From: Macrotrachela quadricornifera
Lineage: Eukaryota; Rotifera; Eurotatoria; Philodinida; Philodinidae
NCBI GenBank assembly: GCA_022393335.1
Contig: JAJEKB010021216.1
Span: forward strand, 221,738 to 285,737
Reading direction: 5' to 3'
Length of the DNA stretch: 64,000 nucleotides
Made by a program: the position numbers and the translations under genes. Every line of letters begins with the position of its first letter. The first letter of the stretch is position 1. A model generated the notes under the pieces. The model saw only the letters and a list, made by a program, of their open reading frames with translations. It was not told the DNA's origin and made no database searches. This document shows, piece by piece, positions 11,733 to 22,750 of this stretch.

Positions 11733-12281
11733 TTATGATTGAAAATTTAAAACAATGGTGTACGTAAGTGTTGGAGTTAGAGATATCGGTTTGAAATTTG
11801 CAGTGGTGTTGCGAACGTTTATGGAGGTTAATGTTGCATTCCTTGTCTCACTCGCAGTCATTTCAATAGTAGATATAGTATTAACGACATTTCTCCGCTT
11901 CACTCGACGTTGATAAATCTTATTGGCAAGATAAACTAGATTGGGACAAATCCATTCAAGAGCAAACGTGAGACCACCATAAAGGCCAAGTAGAATAGTT
12001 ATTGTATAAAGAGAATTAATCTTTTGAATATAAGTATGTGAGCACAATATTGGTGAACATTGATGAAAATATGCTGAATAATTACTTGTTACTAACCAGT
12101 TTTCAATGAAAAGATATCGCACAAGATCAATTACAGTAGTGTTGATTGAGAATCGACTCTTGTCTGCAGAAAGTGTTAAGGAAACATTTGTAGTATAACT
12201 ATTATCATTAATATTATTTGTAAATTCTTGAATAAGTCTAATACATGATATATATATATATATATCAGTAAAAAATTTCAA
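11733..12281 (-). CDS. C-terminal part of a small membrane protein of unknown family
   Basis: An open frame of 182 residues ends at TAA 11735-11733. A likely 3' splice site (catgtattag) lies within its first codons at about 12240, so the true exon probably starts there and earlier exons are not identified. Visible features: an N-glycosylation-rich first half (NVSLTL, NTTVID, NYSAYF), a paired-cysteine motif QCSPILCSHTY, one transmembrane segment (TITILLGLYGGLTFALEWI) followed by basic KIYQRRVKRR, and a Thr/Ser-rich tail. This layout (glycosylated ectodomain, Cys pair just outside the membrane, short cytoplasmic tail) recalls uncharacterised bdelloid surface proteins and, more distantly, the last segment of DEG/ENaC-type channels. 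I would not assign a function. It may be co-transcribed with the FG-GAP gene beginning 42 bp downstream. Confidence 0.55.
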   Translation of the reverse strand: MKFFTDIYIYISCIRLIQEFTNNINDNSYTTNVSLTLSADKSRFSINTTVIDLVRYLFIENWLVTSNYSAYFHQCSPILCSHTYIQKINSLYTITILLGLYGGLTFALEWICPNLVYLANKIYQRRVKRRNVVNTISTIEMTASETRNATLTSINVRNTTANFKPISLTPTLTYTIVLNFQS

Positions 12282-14447
12282 ATATGTCTAGTTATAAAAA
12301 ATCTATACACTGAAATAAGCAAATATAGCTAACATCCATTTGACTTTCATGCAGATCTAAGATATATTTGAAAAACATATCAACTTAAGACTTAATCCTA
12401 AAATTCTTTCATATTGCTATTTAGAAAATTATATTGACAAGCTATAAAAACGCTTCACGTATGATGTGCTGTGAATTACAAATCGTAGATTTGAATTTAC
12501 CTAAAAGTATCTTAGTGGCATCAGAACTCATATTTGGCAATAACATTAAACCGATTAAGATAATTATTTTGAGATACTTATGGCAATTTTGAAGAAGTTC
12601 AAGTAATTAAAATAGATAATTTTACAAGTAATCTGTGGTGTACTTATTCTCATATTAAAATGAAAAGTCTTGTTAAAATATTCGGATAACTGCTACCTTC
12701 CAATCAAATCATGTCATGGTGATCTCCAAAACCCATCAAAGCTATTCAACTTTACTCAAACAATTTATTGCTTATATAGCTCAAATAAAAGTACAAACTA
12801 CAATGTAAGTATCAAGTACACTTTTTCCAGTACAAATATTTGTACTTGTTATATCTCTGATATATTGTGTTCGTCTTTACTGGCGTAAAAAAACATGATA
12901 TGGTAAAAAGTCTCAGTGTAGTTCGAGTGTAAATTAATATATGAATTAGGATAGATAAAAAAGAAAAGAAAAAAAACTTAGGTGCCATAGTTCATCTTCA
13001 GAGTAATGATCTCCTTACATGAAATCCACTGAAATTCTTGAAATTTTAGAATACGTAATGTTTTTTTGGGTAATGAGGTCGTTTCTACTTAGGATACTTC
13101 TTAGTATCTGGAAATGAATTTATTTCATTTGGTTACTTCATAAGGCACTGAAACGCCTAGCTTTTGATATCGACTGTAAAGATATTACGACATCGATGGC
13201 AATTTCATAGTATCTAGCATAATTATCCTCCAATTACTAAAAGTCCTAAAATCCTTATGTATTAAGTTAGATAGTTCGAAATCCAAAAAAGAAATGGGTT
13301 TGTAAAATTTTTCTCAGTTCTGTATAAGTAGCACAAACGCTTTTGAAGTTTGATGAAAATTTCCATCAAATTTTGGAATACTCTAAGGATTTATATGAAA
13401 AGTTTTTTCTGGTGTTGAGAGCATTACCAAAATCTTCCTAATACCGCTTGATTTTAATGTTTTTCTGTGATTTCCTTTGAATTTCTTGGTAAACTTGGAA
13501 TAGTGACTTTGGCGCAAAATTCGAGTTTCAAAAAGTATCTAAAAATTTCTTCGTAGTTTATTTATAATTATCGAACTTTTTCTGAATTTTCTTTGTGGCA
13601 TATTTGTGAACTTGTGTAATTTCTGGAAAATCTTTGTGGTTCATCTATCGACTATTTTGTGTGCTGCGTACGAATTTACTGTAATTTTCAAACGTTCTCG
13701 TTTTATTATTGTTGCCGTGAAGAAACTTATCAAATTGTACTACTGAGTAGAGAAATTTTCTTCTTTTGAAAGTTTACAGAGTACTGACGGATAGATAAAA
13801 TCAATGCGTCTGATGAGATCTTTTAGCAAGGTCGAAATGCATCATAGTATACACGATTCATCTTCACATAGTTTTCAACATTTAGTACTTATAGCAAATA
13901 TGTCAGCCCTAACAAATAGTTTATCAAACATTGCACACAAAAACGTTAAATCAGTAATATTAATAAGTCCTTCGGTAGAACTATTTTTAAACAAGAAATA
14001 TTCAACAACGTCGTTGAACAGTTGCAGATTCAGTCGGATGAAATGGTCGCCAGTGAAACCGAGGCTAAGATTGAAGTCATAAGACTAATCATGCCGCTTT
14101 TATTCACCAAACAGGTTGTATAGAATCTAGCTGAGGTTTTAATTTATATGAAGGGTGAGGGTAGAGCAAACATAAAAATATCGACTGAGAATACCTCTAA
14201 CATTTGTTCAAAGAATAAGATGCGTATCATTATAAAGTGTCTATTCATTGAACTTACAAGCAATTAATTTGATTATGAAATTATAATATATGACATAAGG
14301 AGTAAAAAATGTTTATGCTCAGCTTGACATAGTCTTCTTTCTAGTAGAACATTAGCTCAAGGTCTGTAATAATAGAAAGTTGGATAAATAATTATCGAAA
14401 CAGATCGACATTAATAGTTATTGTGGTTTATAATAATCATGATAAGT
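12282..14447. other. Gene-poor region upstream of the membrane-protein gene
   Basis: May include undetected 5' exons of the gene at 11733-12281. A plus-strand frame at 13804-14082 and a minus-strand frame of about 69 codons in the same place (14080-13873) are both open. Neither matches a family I know, and both are flanked by stops. Confidence 0.35.
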
Positions 14448-17400
14448 TTAGACTGATACTGAACACTCCATGAAACTAGGATTGAAGGATTGGAATGGAA
14501 AAGTGTCTGGCATTCGATGTCGCTCATCAATCTTCTCCGTAAGTTCAGTTAGTTGTTGTTTGAACAAATAATAATTGTCAAGATGAGATTCGACTTGATC
14601 TTCAGTTATGGTTGATACTAATTTACTTTCTTTATCATCAGTAGCAACACGTGGAATGAGATGACTCCAATCTCCCATCAAGCCTGGCATCTTCATAGCA
14701 GTTAATACAGTCAAAATAAGCATTAGACTATAGTTTTGTACGGATGGTAATAAAGATGGTACATCTCGCCTTAGTTTAGTACCAATAAAAGTAGGATCAA
14801 AAAGATAATCGGCGACATGTCCAACGTGTTCATGAATTCCAGTGCATGCACAAATAAGCTGTGTGATCACATCAATTAAACGAGTACGATTAGGAATACC
14901 ATCTAGTCCCAATGGTTGACATAATTCAGCGATAAATCGACGCTCACACGATCTAGCCATAAATGCGCGTTTTGAACTTATTTTACCTTCTTTCTCGTTC
15001 TCTGTCGACTCCTCTTTTCCATATTCGATGTCGAAGAATCGCCTTACATAATCACGCACGACTTTCCAATATGCAGGTAAGTCTACTGCAATAGGGTAAT
15101 GTTTTATCCATTCAGAATCATTTTCATCAGGTATTCCATTTATTTCACTAGCTTTGTTATTTTGATTAAGATGTTCAGTAGAGTCTGTCAGGCTGTATCC
15201 ACACTTTGGACATTTCTCTTTTACTGCACAACTGTCTGTATTTTCTTTTGCATGTGTATTATTACATCGTTGATTAGTTGATTCAGTATGAGACTGTCCA
15301 TTCTGCTTCAACTTCATGTTACCAGGAATCCAATCAGGCATGATACGAAATCGGTAATGAGCAATGACATAGTCACAGAATTTGACAAACTCGCCGTGCT
15401 CGAATGCCCAAATTCTATGACAAAGGCCGCCCGCATTGACCAGTGAAGTTGCAGCCGAAAGATTAATAGTCACTGTACGATAAGTAAATGGTTTAAGAAA
15501 GATACGCAAAGGATGAGCTGCAGGAAGATATTGTCGGGATATAGTTGTCAATGTATTGGCCTCAATGAAGTGTGTGATCAGTAGGTGATCACTTATGGTT
15601 ACTAAGGCAAGGGCCGATGATCGCCACATATATTTGGCATAAGTCCAATCTTTATCAGGACCATATGAATTATTCGAGGGCATGATCAGTTCATCATGAT
15701 GAGAAAGATAAATACCAATCAAACGGCGTTCATGATCGAAATAGGCTGCGGCACCATAGCGATCGAAAGGAGCTCGAACAGCAAATAATGATAAAGCAGT
15801 CATATCATTCACATAACGAGCTGATTTAAGTATTGGATGTGTCAGAGTTGCGGTGTACAATTCCATACTTTCTATACCAGGTTCGAGTTTTCGAGTATGA
15901 TGGCAGGCCAAGCCATAAAAAGCAAAACGACTCATGAGTTCATCACTATCGCCGCACCAATTTGGATTGTTTGGTGCAGGCATCGAAGGAAAATGTTTAT
16001 GCCTCCATGCGATCATATCATCTATAGAATTGAATTGCAACTCAAGATCTTCAAGTGGCCAAAGCTTGGAATTCAAAATCTTGTTCACCAACCTCGGAAG
16101 AAAATGCCAAAGACTTTGATCATCTTCATCCCATGTCGCTACGAATCTTGCACCATCAGCTCGTCTGAGATGAAGATTTTGTGTAGGTAAGTTGGAAGGT
16201 TCGGTTATGTCGATAGCACGAGCTGGATTTGCGTTCCAGCTACTTGATACCATTGCTGATATTTTCATGAACAATCGAGTATAGCCATCAAGACTAGAAA
16301 CATAATACGCATCTGTCTTGGCATCCAGATGCTTACGGCTGTATAACTCGCGAATAGCCAGAACAACCTCAGAGTCATCATCATCAGGATGTACACTTTT
16401 ATCAATGGAATGCAGGACTTCTGCCTCAGACTTAATAATATCATTAGGTAATATCACCTCATCACTATTAGCCTGCATCAGATCCAAAGATCTAAGATTG
16501 CGTGAGGTGAGAACAGGCGGTGCAAATCTAGAAGCTACAAATTCCATGATATGTAGAGATAAATCATGTCCAGGGCAGCAACGAGGAGGACGCAATTCTT
16601 CGTTCTCTTGTTCAATCTCACTCACAGTTGCGTTCCATGTGATTATTTTTCCCATTTCGGTGGGTGAACGTCTAGGATTAAATTCATTTGGTTTTGTAAA
16701 TTCATTTGGATCTTGATTGGCATCAAAAAGAGAACAATGAATGCGTGTATTAGGTGGTAAATCTACTCCAGTATGAGTCTTGACATCATGATCTATGTTT
16801 GGATTGGAAAGAAGACTCACCATTGGTAAAACTGGATAAAGACGAGCACATTCTTTGATGAAATTTCGTGGATTTTCATAGAATAAATCTACCATTTTTT
16901 CCTGTTTCTTACCATCTTGTCCAACTTGAATTTCATCTGATTGATCTGACCACATTCTATGAATGGCGTCTGCAGTGATTTTAGCGGGTGAAGGTGATGC
17001 AGCTAAACAAAAAACACAGACAATCAATCGAAGGACTTCATCCTTAGTCACATGTCCTCCAGCTGCTTTAAAAGCCGCTTGCAGTGCAGGTCCATGAGCA
17101 TGACGAGCGAATGCAGCCTGAAATTTTCCATAGCTGGCATAACCCACATTTTCTTTATAATTGCCTGCAATCATGAAATTGAGCCAATCAGGTAGAGACG
17201 TAGATGGATTATTGACACAATCTACGTAAGCATCACGCTCTTCACGTGTTAGTGCACCACCAGTGGCCAAAAAGAAGAGCGTCTCACCAACAGCATGATA
17301 TACAGCTTCTTTGCTTGGCTCCTTGTTTGGTAGTCTTGGAACAAGACGAAATAAATAGCTATAAGTCGTTGTGTTTTCTTTAGACTTTAAATCCGCCAGA

Positions 17401-18677
17401 TTTGGTAATGTATGAGGAAAGGCTGCTAACCATTGATGAACAACTTTGCGACTAAGTAAATGACGATCTGGTATAGGATGACTTGGATTCGGCAAGAAGA
17501 TGCTGTTGAAATTACAAAATTTAATTAGTGAACTTGATACAGACCATCCAATCCTTTCAAAGTCTTTGATGATAACTGGATCACGACTTTCTAGATAGGC
17601 TTTAACGTACTTATGGCTAGCCACACCAATACCATCTCCAAAAGGAAAGAAGCCAGCAGTATTTGATTTTCCTAGACTTTCCGAGAATTCATGTCGAATT
17701 GCACGAAAAAGAGGAAGTGGATTCTTGCCACATGGAACAAAAAGGATAAATGTGCATAATTGTAGCCAATATGATTTGATTTTCCATAACCAACCACGAT
17801 CTTCTATAGGTGTAATGATTGATCGCAAAATGGATTCAGTTGTATGAGTTCGAACAGAAGCAGGAGGCCATCGAGGATATTCTTCTGCAACGTTCATCTT
17901 TGTGCGATGAAAAATGAGGCAGTACATGACATATCCTGCATAGAAGCATAAGACGATAAAACCAATAGTAATGCCAATCAATCCTCTAATGAATCGATAG
18001 ATTTTGCGTAAGTTTTTAGGAAGAGAATCACCAAATCGAATAGTTCTTGTGTTTAACAACTCATAGTCAACAGCTGAATTGATCTTCTTTATCTTCAAAT
18101 TCTGAGGATTTCGTATGTTAATAGGCTCACTAGCGGTGAATCGATGGAAGTAGGTTCGAGTAGCCAGAAAGTAGATTATTAAGCCGACTGGTGCGAGAAA
18201 ATAAGTAATGATAAGGATACCTGTAAATACAACGCTCTCTTCACTCCAACTGTTATAACGCGAAATGCGGCCGTCCACATCCGGTTGCAGATTATAGGCG
18301 CATGTGAATCGCCTATGAAAGTCCATCGCCATATAGAAGCCGATCCACAATTGAGCCATACGAAAATGAGCCATGCTGGCTACAGTAGACAAAGCATCTT
18401 GATATAGACTCATTAAATTATTAAGATTGAAAAAATGTGGGTTTGATGTGTTCATCGTTCGTTGGATAGCCAATTGACAGAATATGATTAGACAGCTCAA
18501 AATGAAGAGGAATCCGGATGCTATGACAATGTAGTGAGTAAGACGATCTCTGGGCCTAAGTATAAGCGCCAACCAACCCAGAATGATGAAACTATTTAAT
18601 AGGAATGTATCGTCGGCTACCAACGAAAGCGAGGTCATTGTGCTATCTATGCATATGGTAGAAAAGGTGTGAGACAT
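14448..18677 (-). CDS. Membrane-anchored P450-like/lipoxygenase fusion protein
   Basis: One unbroken, intronless frame of 1409 residues. Residues 1-320 form a membrane region with hydrophobic segments near 26-40, 48-70, 148-172 and 230-256. Residues about 330-720 resemble a cytochrome P450: a helix-K ExxR (ECARLYP, E609/R612), an NEFNPRR segment like the PERF region, and the heme-Cys loop PPRCCPGHDLSL with Cys701 as likely ligand. Residues about 780-1409 are lipoxygenase-like: DHLLITHFIEANT supplies the first two iron His (1031, 1036), followed by SRQYLPAAHPLRIFLKPFTY and DLPAYWKVVRDYV. The third-ligand region reads GIHEHVGHVADY (His1282, 1284, 1287), and the chain ends in Val1409, where the family uses a terminal Ile or, in some, Val. 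The P450-then-lipoxygenase order suggests oxygenation of a polyunsaturated fatty acid by the C-terminal half and rearrangement of the hydroperoxide by the N-terminal half. An insertion at 1120-1190 carries CPKC. Lack of introns and visibly higher G+C than flanks point to acquired DNA. Product is inference. Confidence 0.75.
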   Translation of the reverse strand: MSHTFSTICIDSTMTSLSLVADDTFLLNSFIILGWLALILRPRDRLTHYIVIASGFLFILSCLIIFCQLAIQRTMNTSNPHFFNLNNLMSLYQDALSTVASMAHFRMAQLWIGFYMAMDFHRRFTCAYNLQPDVDGRISRYNSWSEESVVFTGILIITYFLAPVGLIIYFLATRTYFHRFTASEPINIRNPQNLKIKKINSAVDYELLNTRTIRFGDSLPKNLRKIYRFIRGLIGITIGFIVLCFYAGYVMYCLIFHRTKMNVAEEYPRWPPASVRTHTTESILRSIITPIEDRGWLWKIKSYWLQLCTFILFVPCGKNPLPLFRAIRHEFSESLGKSNTAGFFPFGDGIGVASHKYVKAYLESRDPVIIKDFERIGWSVSSSLIKFCNFNSIFLPNPSHPIPDRHLLSRKVVHQWLAAFPHTLPNLADLKSKENTTTYSYLFRLVPRLPNKEPSKEAVYHAVGETLFFLATGGALTREERDAYVDCVNNPSTSLPDWLNFMIAGNYKENVGYASYGKFQAAFARHAHGPALQAAFKAAGGHVTKDEVLRLIVCVFCLAASPSPAKITADAIHRMWSDQSDEIQVGQDGKKQEKMVDLFYENPRNFIKECARLYPVLPMVSLLSNPNIDHDVKTHTGVDLPPNTRIHCSLFDANQDPNEFTKPNEFNPRRSPTEMGKIITWNATVSEIEQENEELRPPRCCPGHDLSLHIMEFVASRFAPPVLTSRNLRSLDLMQANSDEVILPNDIIKSEAEVLHSIDKSVHPDDDDSEVVLAIRELYSRKHLDAKTDAYYVSSLDGYTRLFMKISAMVSSSWNANPARAIDITEPSNLPTQNLHLRRADGARFVATWDEDDQSLWHFLPRLVNKILNSKLWPLEDLELQFNSIDDMIAWRHKHFPSMPAPNNPNWCGDSDELMSRFAFYGLACHHTRKLEPGIESMELYTATLTHPILKSARYVNDMTALSLFAVRAPFDRYGAAAYFDHERRLIGIYLSHHDELIMPSNNSYGPDKDWTYAKYMWRSSALALVTISDHLLITHFIEANTLTTISRQYLPAAHPLRIFLKPFTYRTVTINLSAATSLVNAGGLCHRIWAFEHGEFVKFCDYVIAHYRFRIMPDWIPGNMKLKQNGQSHTESTNQRCNNTHAKENTDSCAVKEKCPKCGYSLTDSTEHLNQNNKASEINGIPDENDSEWIKHYPIAVDLPAYWKVVRDYVRRFFDIEYGKEESTENEKEGKISSKRAFMARSCERRFIAELCQPLGLDGIPNRTRLIDVITQLICACTGIHEHVGHVADYLFDPTFIGTKLRRDVPSLLPSVQNYSLMLILTVLTAMKMPGLMGDWSHLIPRVATDDKESKLVSTITEDQVESHLDNYYLFKQQLTELTEKIDERHRMPDTFPFQSFNPSFMECSVSV

Positions 18678-20567
18678 ATTATGTTTAAATTAAAGTTAAA
18701 TGACTAATCCTTTCAGAATTTGATGTATTCGATTATATTGAATAGCTCTCTAGCATAGGTACTTAGGAGCTATCGAATGATAGAGATGCTCCAAAAGTGA
18801 GCCATGTGCTCAATTGACATCTCAGATTTCAATGAAACTTTGGCAGTTCGCAGCTCTGAGTAAGGTGTAAAAATGCCAAAAATGCTAGTTTCTAGAATTG
18901 TTTTTTTTTGTTAAGATATTCACTCTACAATATGGCAACGCTCAGGTAAAAGATGAGTATGACCAATGTATTTATCAAACGTAACTTTTTGGCCTGAACT
19001 TTTGTGGGTATATACGATCATAGATGCCTTAGATATTGATATGCTGGAAACCATTCTTAGTCTTGTTGAGTAGTTTAGTAAGATTTTACAAGTTTTAAAC
19101 GCCTCACTTATCTTGTGATCAGGATTTTGTATCGTGTATGATCCACATATACATTTCCGATTTAGAACTAAGTACTAACGCCATCAAACCATTAGCTATT
19201 TTCGTATCTATTTCATAGAAGCAACTGTTAGATAAACTGATAGGCAGATTGTCCAAAAAATATTGTTCCATTCTCGAGATATTCAAATATTTCTGTGAGT
19301 ACTTTAACAAATATCATTTCTTATATTCAATCGTAATACACTGATATTTGTACATAAATTATTTGAAAAGCTCCATACGAAACAAGTTTTTATATTGTAC
19401 ATATCAGGAAACGATTCCGTATAGAGTGATATATAAAACTTCTTTTAAAATGGCAAAAATGTTTTCATCTCTCAGAGAGCTGGAGAAGACAACAGGAATA
19501 CAATCATAAACAAGTTTCTTTGTGTATTCTTTTAAACCTTTTGTATTCCAGTTCTTAGTAGCTAGATGAAGTTAGTGTATTGATCTCTATATGATTCGAA
19601 AAACATTTAATGTCTTTTGAGAAAATTATATTTTGAAATTACCATAGCTCACCCAGAGATTGTGCCGATCGAAGAATTTTTTGTTATTCTGAAAGATGTT
19701 TCATATGTCACTCAATAAAAAGATTGTTTGCTGGTTTGCACACAACAGAAACTTCTTTCATATGATGGAGCTTTTCTAATAATTTGTGTACAAATACGAG
19801 TATATTTAGATGAAGACTTGATATGAAACATTGTCAGAAGGATCTGAGCGATGCATAAACTAGACAAAAATGAGACTGAAATATACAGTTTCCACAGCTG
19901 AAAACTAGTTTTTCTTGAATCAAAAATAATATCGACGAGACGGTAGCCGGTTAGGCTACATGAACTCAAATTTGAAGCAACAATCCATCACACGGATCAT
20001 GCATCATGCATGTGTGCAAACATCGGTATACAAAATTCAAATCATTCAGCTGACTTCTACGGGAAGGGTCAATGAATGAGAGACAACTTCCTTTATCTTG
20101 GTTTGCTAGTGAACTATTATTTTTTCATGTCCGTTCGCACAAACGAAAATTAGCCGCGATTTTGAATTTCTCTTTTGCTGAATAGAGATCATAGATCTTT
20201 CACATGGATCAGTAATTCTTCTTTTAAACATAAATTCAAGAATCTTTGATGAAAAGAGTTTTTAAAATTAAAGGAAGAAAAACTTATAAATTAGGCTCTG
20301 TCATGACGTAGCCCTAAGGCCACTCCACAATCTAAAACGACTCTGGGCTGTTAGCTCCATGCCTTCGTAGTGAAAACTCTGCTTTTGAATAAAATAGTTT
20401 TTACCAATAAATTGACTATAACTCATTAGAATATTGGAGGTTCAGGAGAGATATTTCACCCACAATCTATCATTGTGTAGACTAATATTCTCCCAAAACT
20501 TTGGTTGAAATCAGACAAAAAAAAATAGCAAAGTTGGTTTCTGAGAGGATCTTAAATATCATAAATA
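18678..20567. other. Intergenic DNA
   Basis: Presumed upstream region of the fusion gene (starting 18677). No TATA-like or other promoter element stands out. Short minus-strand frames at 19119-19310 and 19712-19969 lack family resemblance. Confidence 0.35.
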
Positions 20568-21816
20568 AAGGGTGGGTACAAAGCTTTGATCTTTTTCTGT
20601 AACTTGACGATATTCATAAAATACTTAAGTCATTCAAAAAAGTAATGAGAGTGATATTGTAGTTCCTTATAAAAATTTCAACTGGTATTATAATAATAAG
20701 ATTTTGATAAGGCCTATTTTCTATCTCATGCGGCGAATAAAGAAATGTTTATATAGTGAATATTTGGTGGAACTCACATAGGAAAAACGTGAGTGTAAGT
20801 TTTAAGTCGAGGTATTGTGGCTCCCTTCTCCCCATTACAGACCTAAGCAGCCAGACTCAAAGACCGTTAAGTGCATTTTCTTAGCAACGCCGGACAATAA
20901 ACATTAGACTTCTTTTTTAAGTTTCTTGGCTACCAGATGTAGAAAACAAGAATTTTTATGGTATAGTCTATTAATATAAGGAAGCTAAAGATATGTGAGT
21001 TCCATATTTTAGCCCCAAAAAGGGTGTGCTAACAAGCTTTAATGAATAAGTTTTTATAGAAGCGAGGTTGAGAGCTACAATTTTCACATTTCGAAAGAGG
21101 ACATGAAGATGCATCTAACCGTATGTTATAGCTTTATTTACATGACTTTTTTTGACGTTTTTTATGGACCTCTTTGAATATAAACTTACTCATTGTGGTG
21201 TTTACGATGAGTTTCCAGTTGTCAGGCATGCATTCAAACCGCTAGTGGAGAATATACAAAACTGCAAAAAGTTGCAATAGTTAAAATTAATCATTCAGGA
21301 GTTATAGGTATTCTAGTTGAAAATCTAACTAATGATTCTAACAGTTTCTATAATAAAAACCGTTTTTGTCTGTTTCTTTTCTGTGACAAGAAACCATCTT
21401 CCCATATTGACAAATTTGATTAAACAAATTTGCGACAACACACTAGGAAAAGGTATATTGCACCGCTCAATGCATCTTCATTTTATCTTTCGAACAGTGA
21501 AAATCGCAGCTCTCAACGTCGCTTCTATAAAAACTTATTCAAAAAATATTTACTATATAAACGTTCGTTTTTTCACCGCATGAGATAGAAAAATAGATCT
21601 TATCGAAACTTTATTATTATAATATCAGTTGAATTATGATTAGATAGCATAGAAAGGTACAGCATTCTTTTCTCTATCAGACCATATAGAGAAAACTTTC
21701 TTTGAGGTTCTTATAAGGAACTACAATACCACTCTGATTATTTTTTGAATGACTTACATATTTTATATAGATAACGTCAATTTACAGAGAGAAATTGAAG
21801 CATGGTACTCACCCTT
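20568..21816. mobile_element. Long-inverted-repeat (fold-back) element, TA target site
   Basis: The left end AAGGGTGGGTAC and right end GTACTCACCCTT are inverted and each is bounded by TA (20566-20567 and 21817-21818), as for Tc1/mariner-type elements. The arms are imperfect inverted copies: for example GTAGTTCCTTATAA at about 20657 matches inverted sequence near 21714, and TCTATCTCATGCGG at about 20721 matches 21577-21590. Pairing continues inward to about 21042-21122 versus 21465-21545, with an unmatched insertion in the left arm (about 20775-21035). No transposase is encoded. The frame 21332-21583 falls inside the right arm and is not a gene. Confidence 0.75.
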
Positions 21817-22375
21817 TAAACACAACTATTATGATTCTAATTATCGTTATGTAACGGCCACGAAGAATCAAAAATAAAGAAAAATGAATAAATATACTAA
21901 TTGCGAATGAAACCGAAACCAAATAACGAAATAAATATACAAAAGCTGAAGGGTTTTATCTCTGTTTTCTTATAATGCTTACTGAGGTATGAATTGCTTA
22001 CATATTATTTAAAAAAATAAATAAGTAAGCAATCAACTGGAACGATAGATAGGCAAAGTATTATCTTGATTGAGTCATTAGAAACGTTATCTGTATGTAT
22101 AAATGAATAAAAGAAGAAAACGAAAAAGATTATTCAATACTTTTACATTAATAAAACACGTGTAAAACGTAAGAAAGGTATGGATTTGGTTGATCAGTAA
22201 AATGGATGATATGATCACTAAGGTAGAATATCATGAAATCAGTTAAATGAATCAATGATTAGTTATTAAATAAGCAGCTTCTTTAATAAATTTTAACATC
22301 AGTTAATAAAATACATTAATAGTCCGTTAAAAAGAAAAGTAAGTATACAAATCGAAATGGGCTATAGCTAGTGTG

Positions 22376-22492
22376 TTGCGTGATCATAAAAATCACGGTC
22401 ACGATCACGATCACGATCACGATCACGATCACGGTCACGCATGACCGTGATCGTGCGTGATTAGATTCCTTTTTCGTGATCGTGATCACAAT
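22376..22492. repeat. GATCAC microsatellite with a perfect hairpin
   Basis: About six copies of GATCAC run from 22391 to 22439. They end in a perfect 14-bp inverted repeat with a 4-base loop: CACGATCACGGTCA, CGCA, TGACCGTGATCGTG (about 22425-22456). Further GTGATCGTGATCAC follows at 22477-22488. It lies about 260 bp beyond the 3' end of the hAT transposase fragment and might be its subterminal region, but I see no matching copy on the other side. Confidence 0.6.
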
Positions 22493-22750
22493 AAAAAAAT
22501 CTATAATCACGAGTTTACTTCTAAGTTCAAAATCTCAAGTATTTATTTACCATCTTAGCGTTCACATTGAAATCAGAAAACTATCTGATATTTGGAATGA
22601 ATTGTTAACAAAAAAAATAATCAAACATACAATTAAATTTAGAAAAATAGTTGTTCATATAGTACTGGTAACCAAAAAAACAAACAAAATACATCCACTA
22701 CTGAATATAATATAAATAGAAAAAAATCGAAAAATGTTAAAGTCACTAAA

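Noticed and set aside
13804..14082. Plus-strand 92-codon frame and overlapping minus-strand frame
   Set aside because: No recognisable domain, no splice context, and flanking stops in both; kept only as a remark.
15837..16716. Plus-strand frames inside the fusion gene
   Set aside because: Shadows of the strongly supported minus-strand coding sequence.
14448..18677. Reading the heme half as a catalase-related or animal peroxidase domain
   Set aside because: The Cys-Pro-Gly loop and ExxR motif fit P450; no catalase His/Asn or Tyr motif was seen.
22316..22510. Minus-strand frame with a long Ile/Val-type repeat
   Set aside because: Translation of the GATCAC microsatellite.
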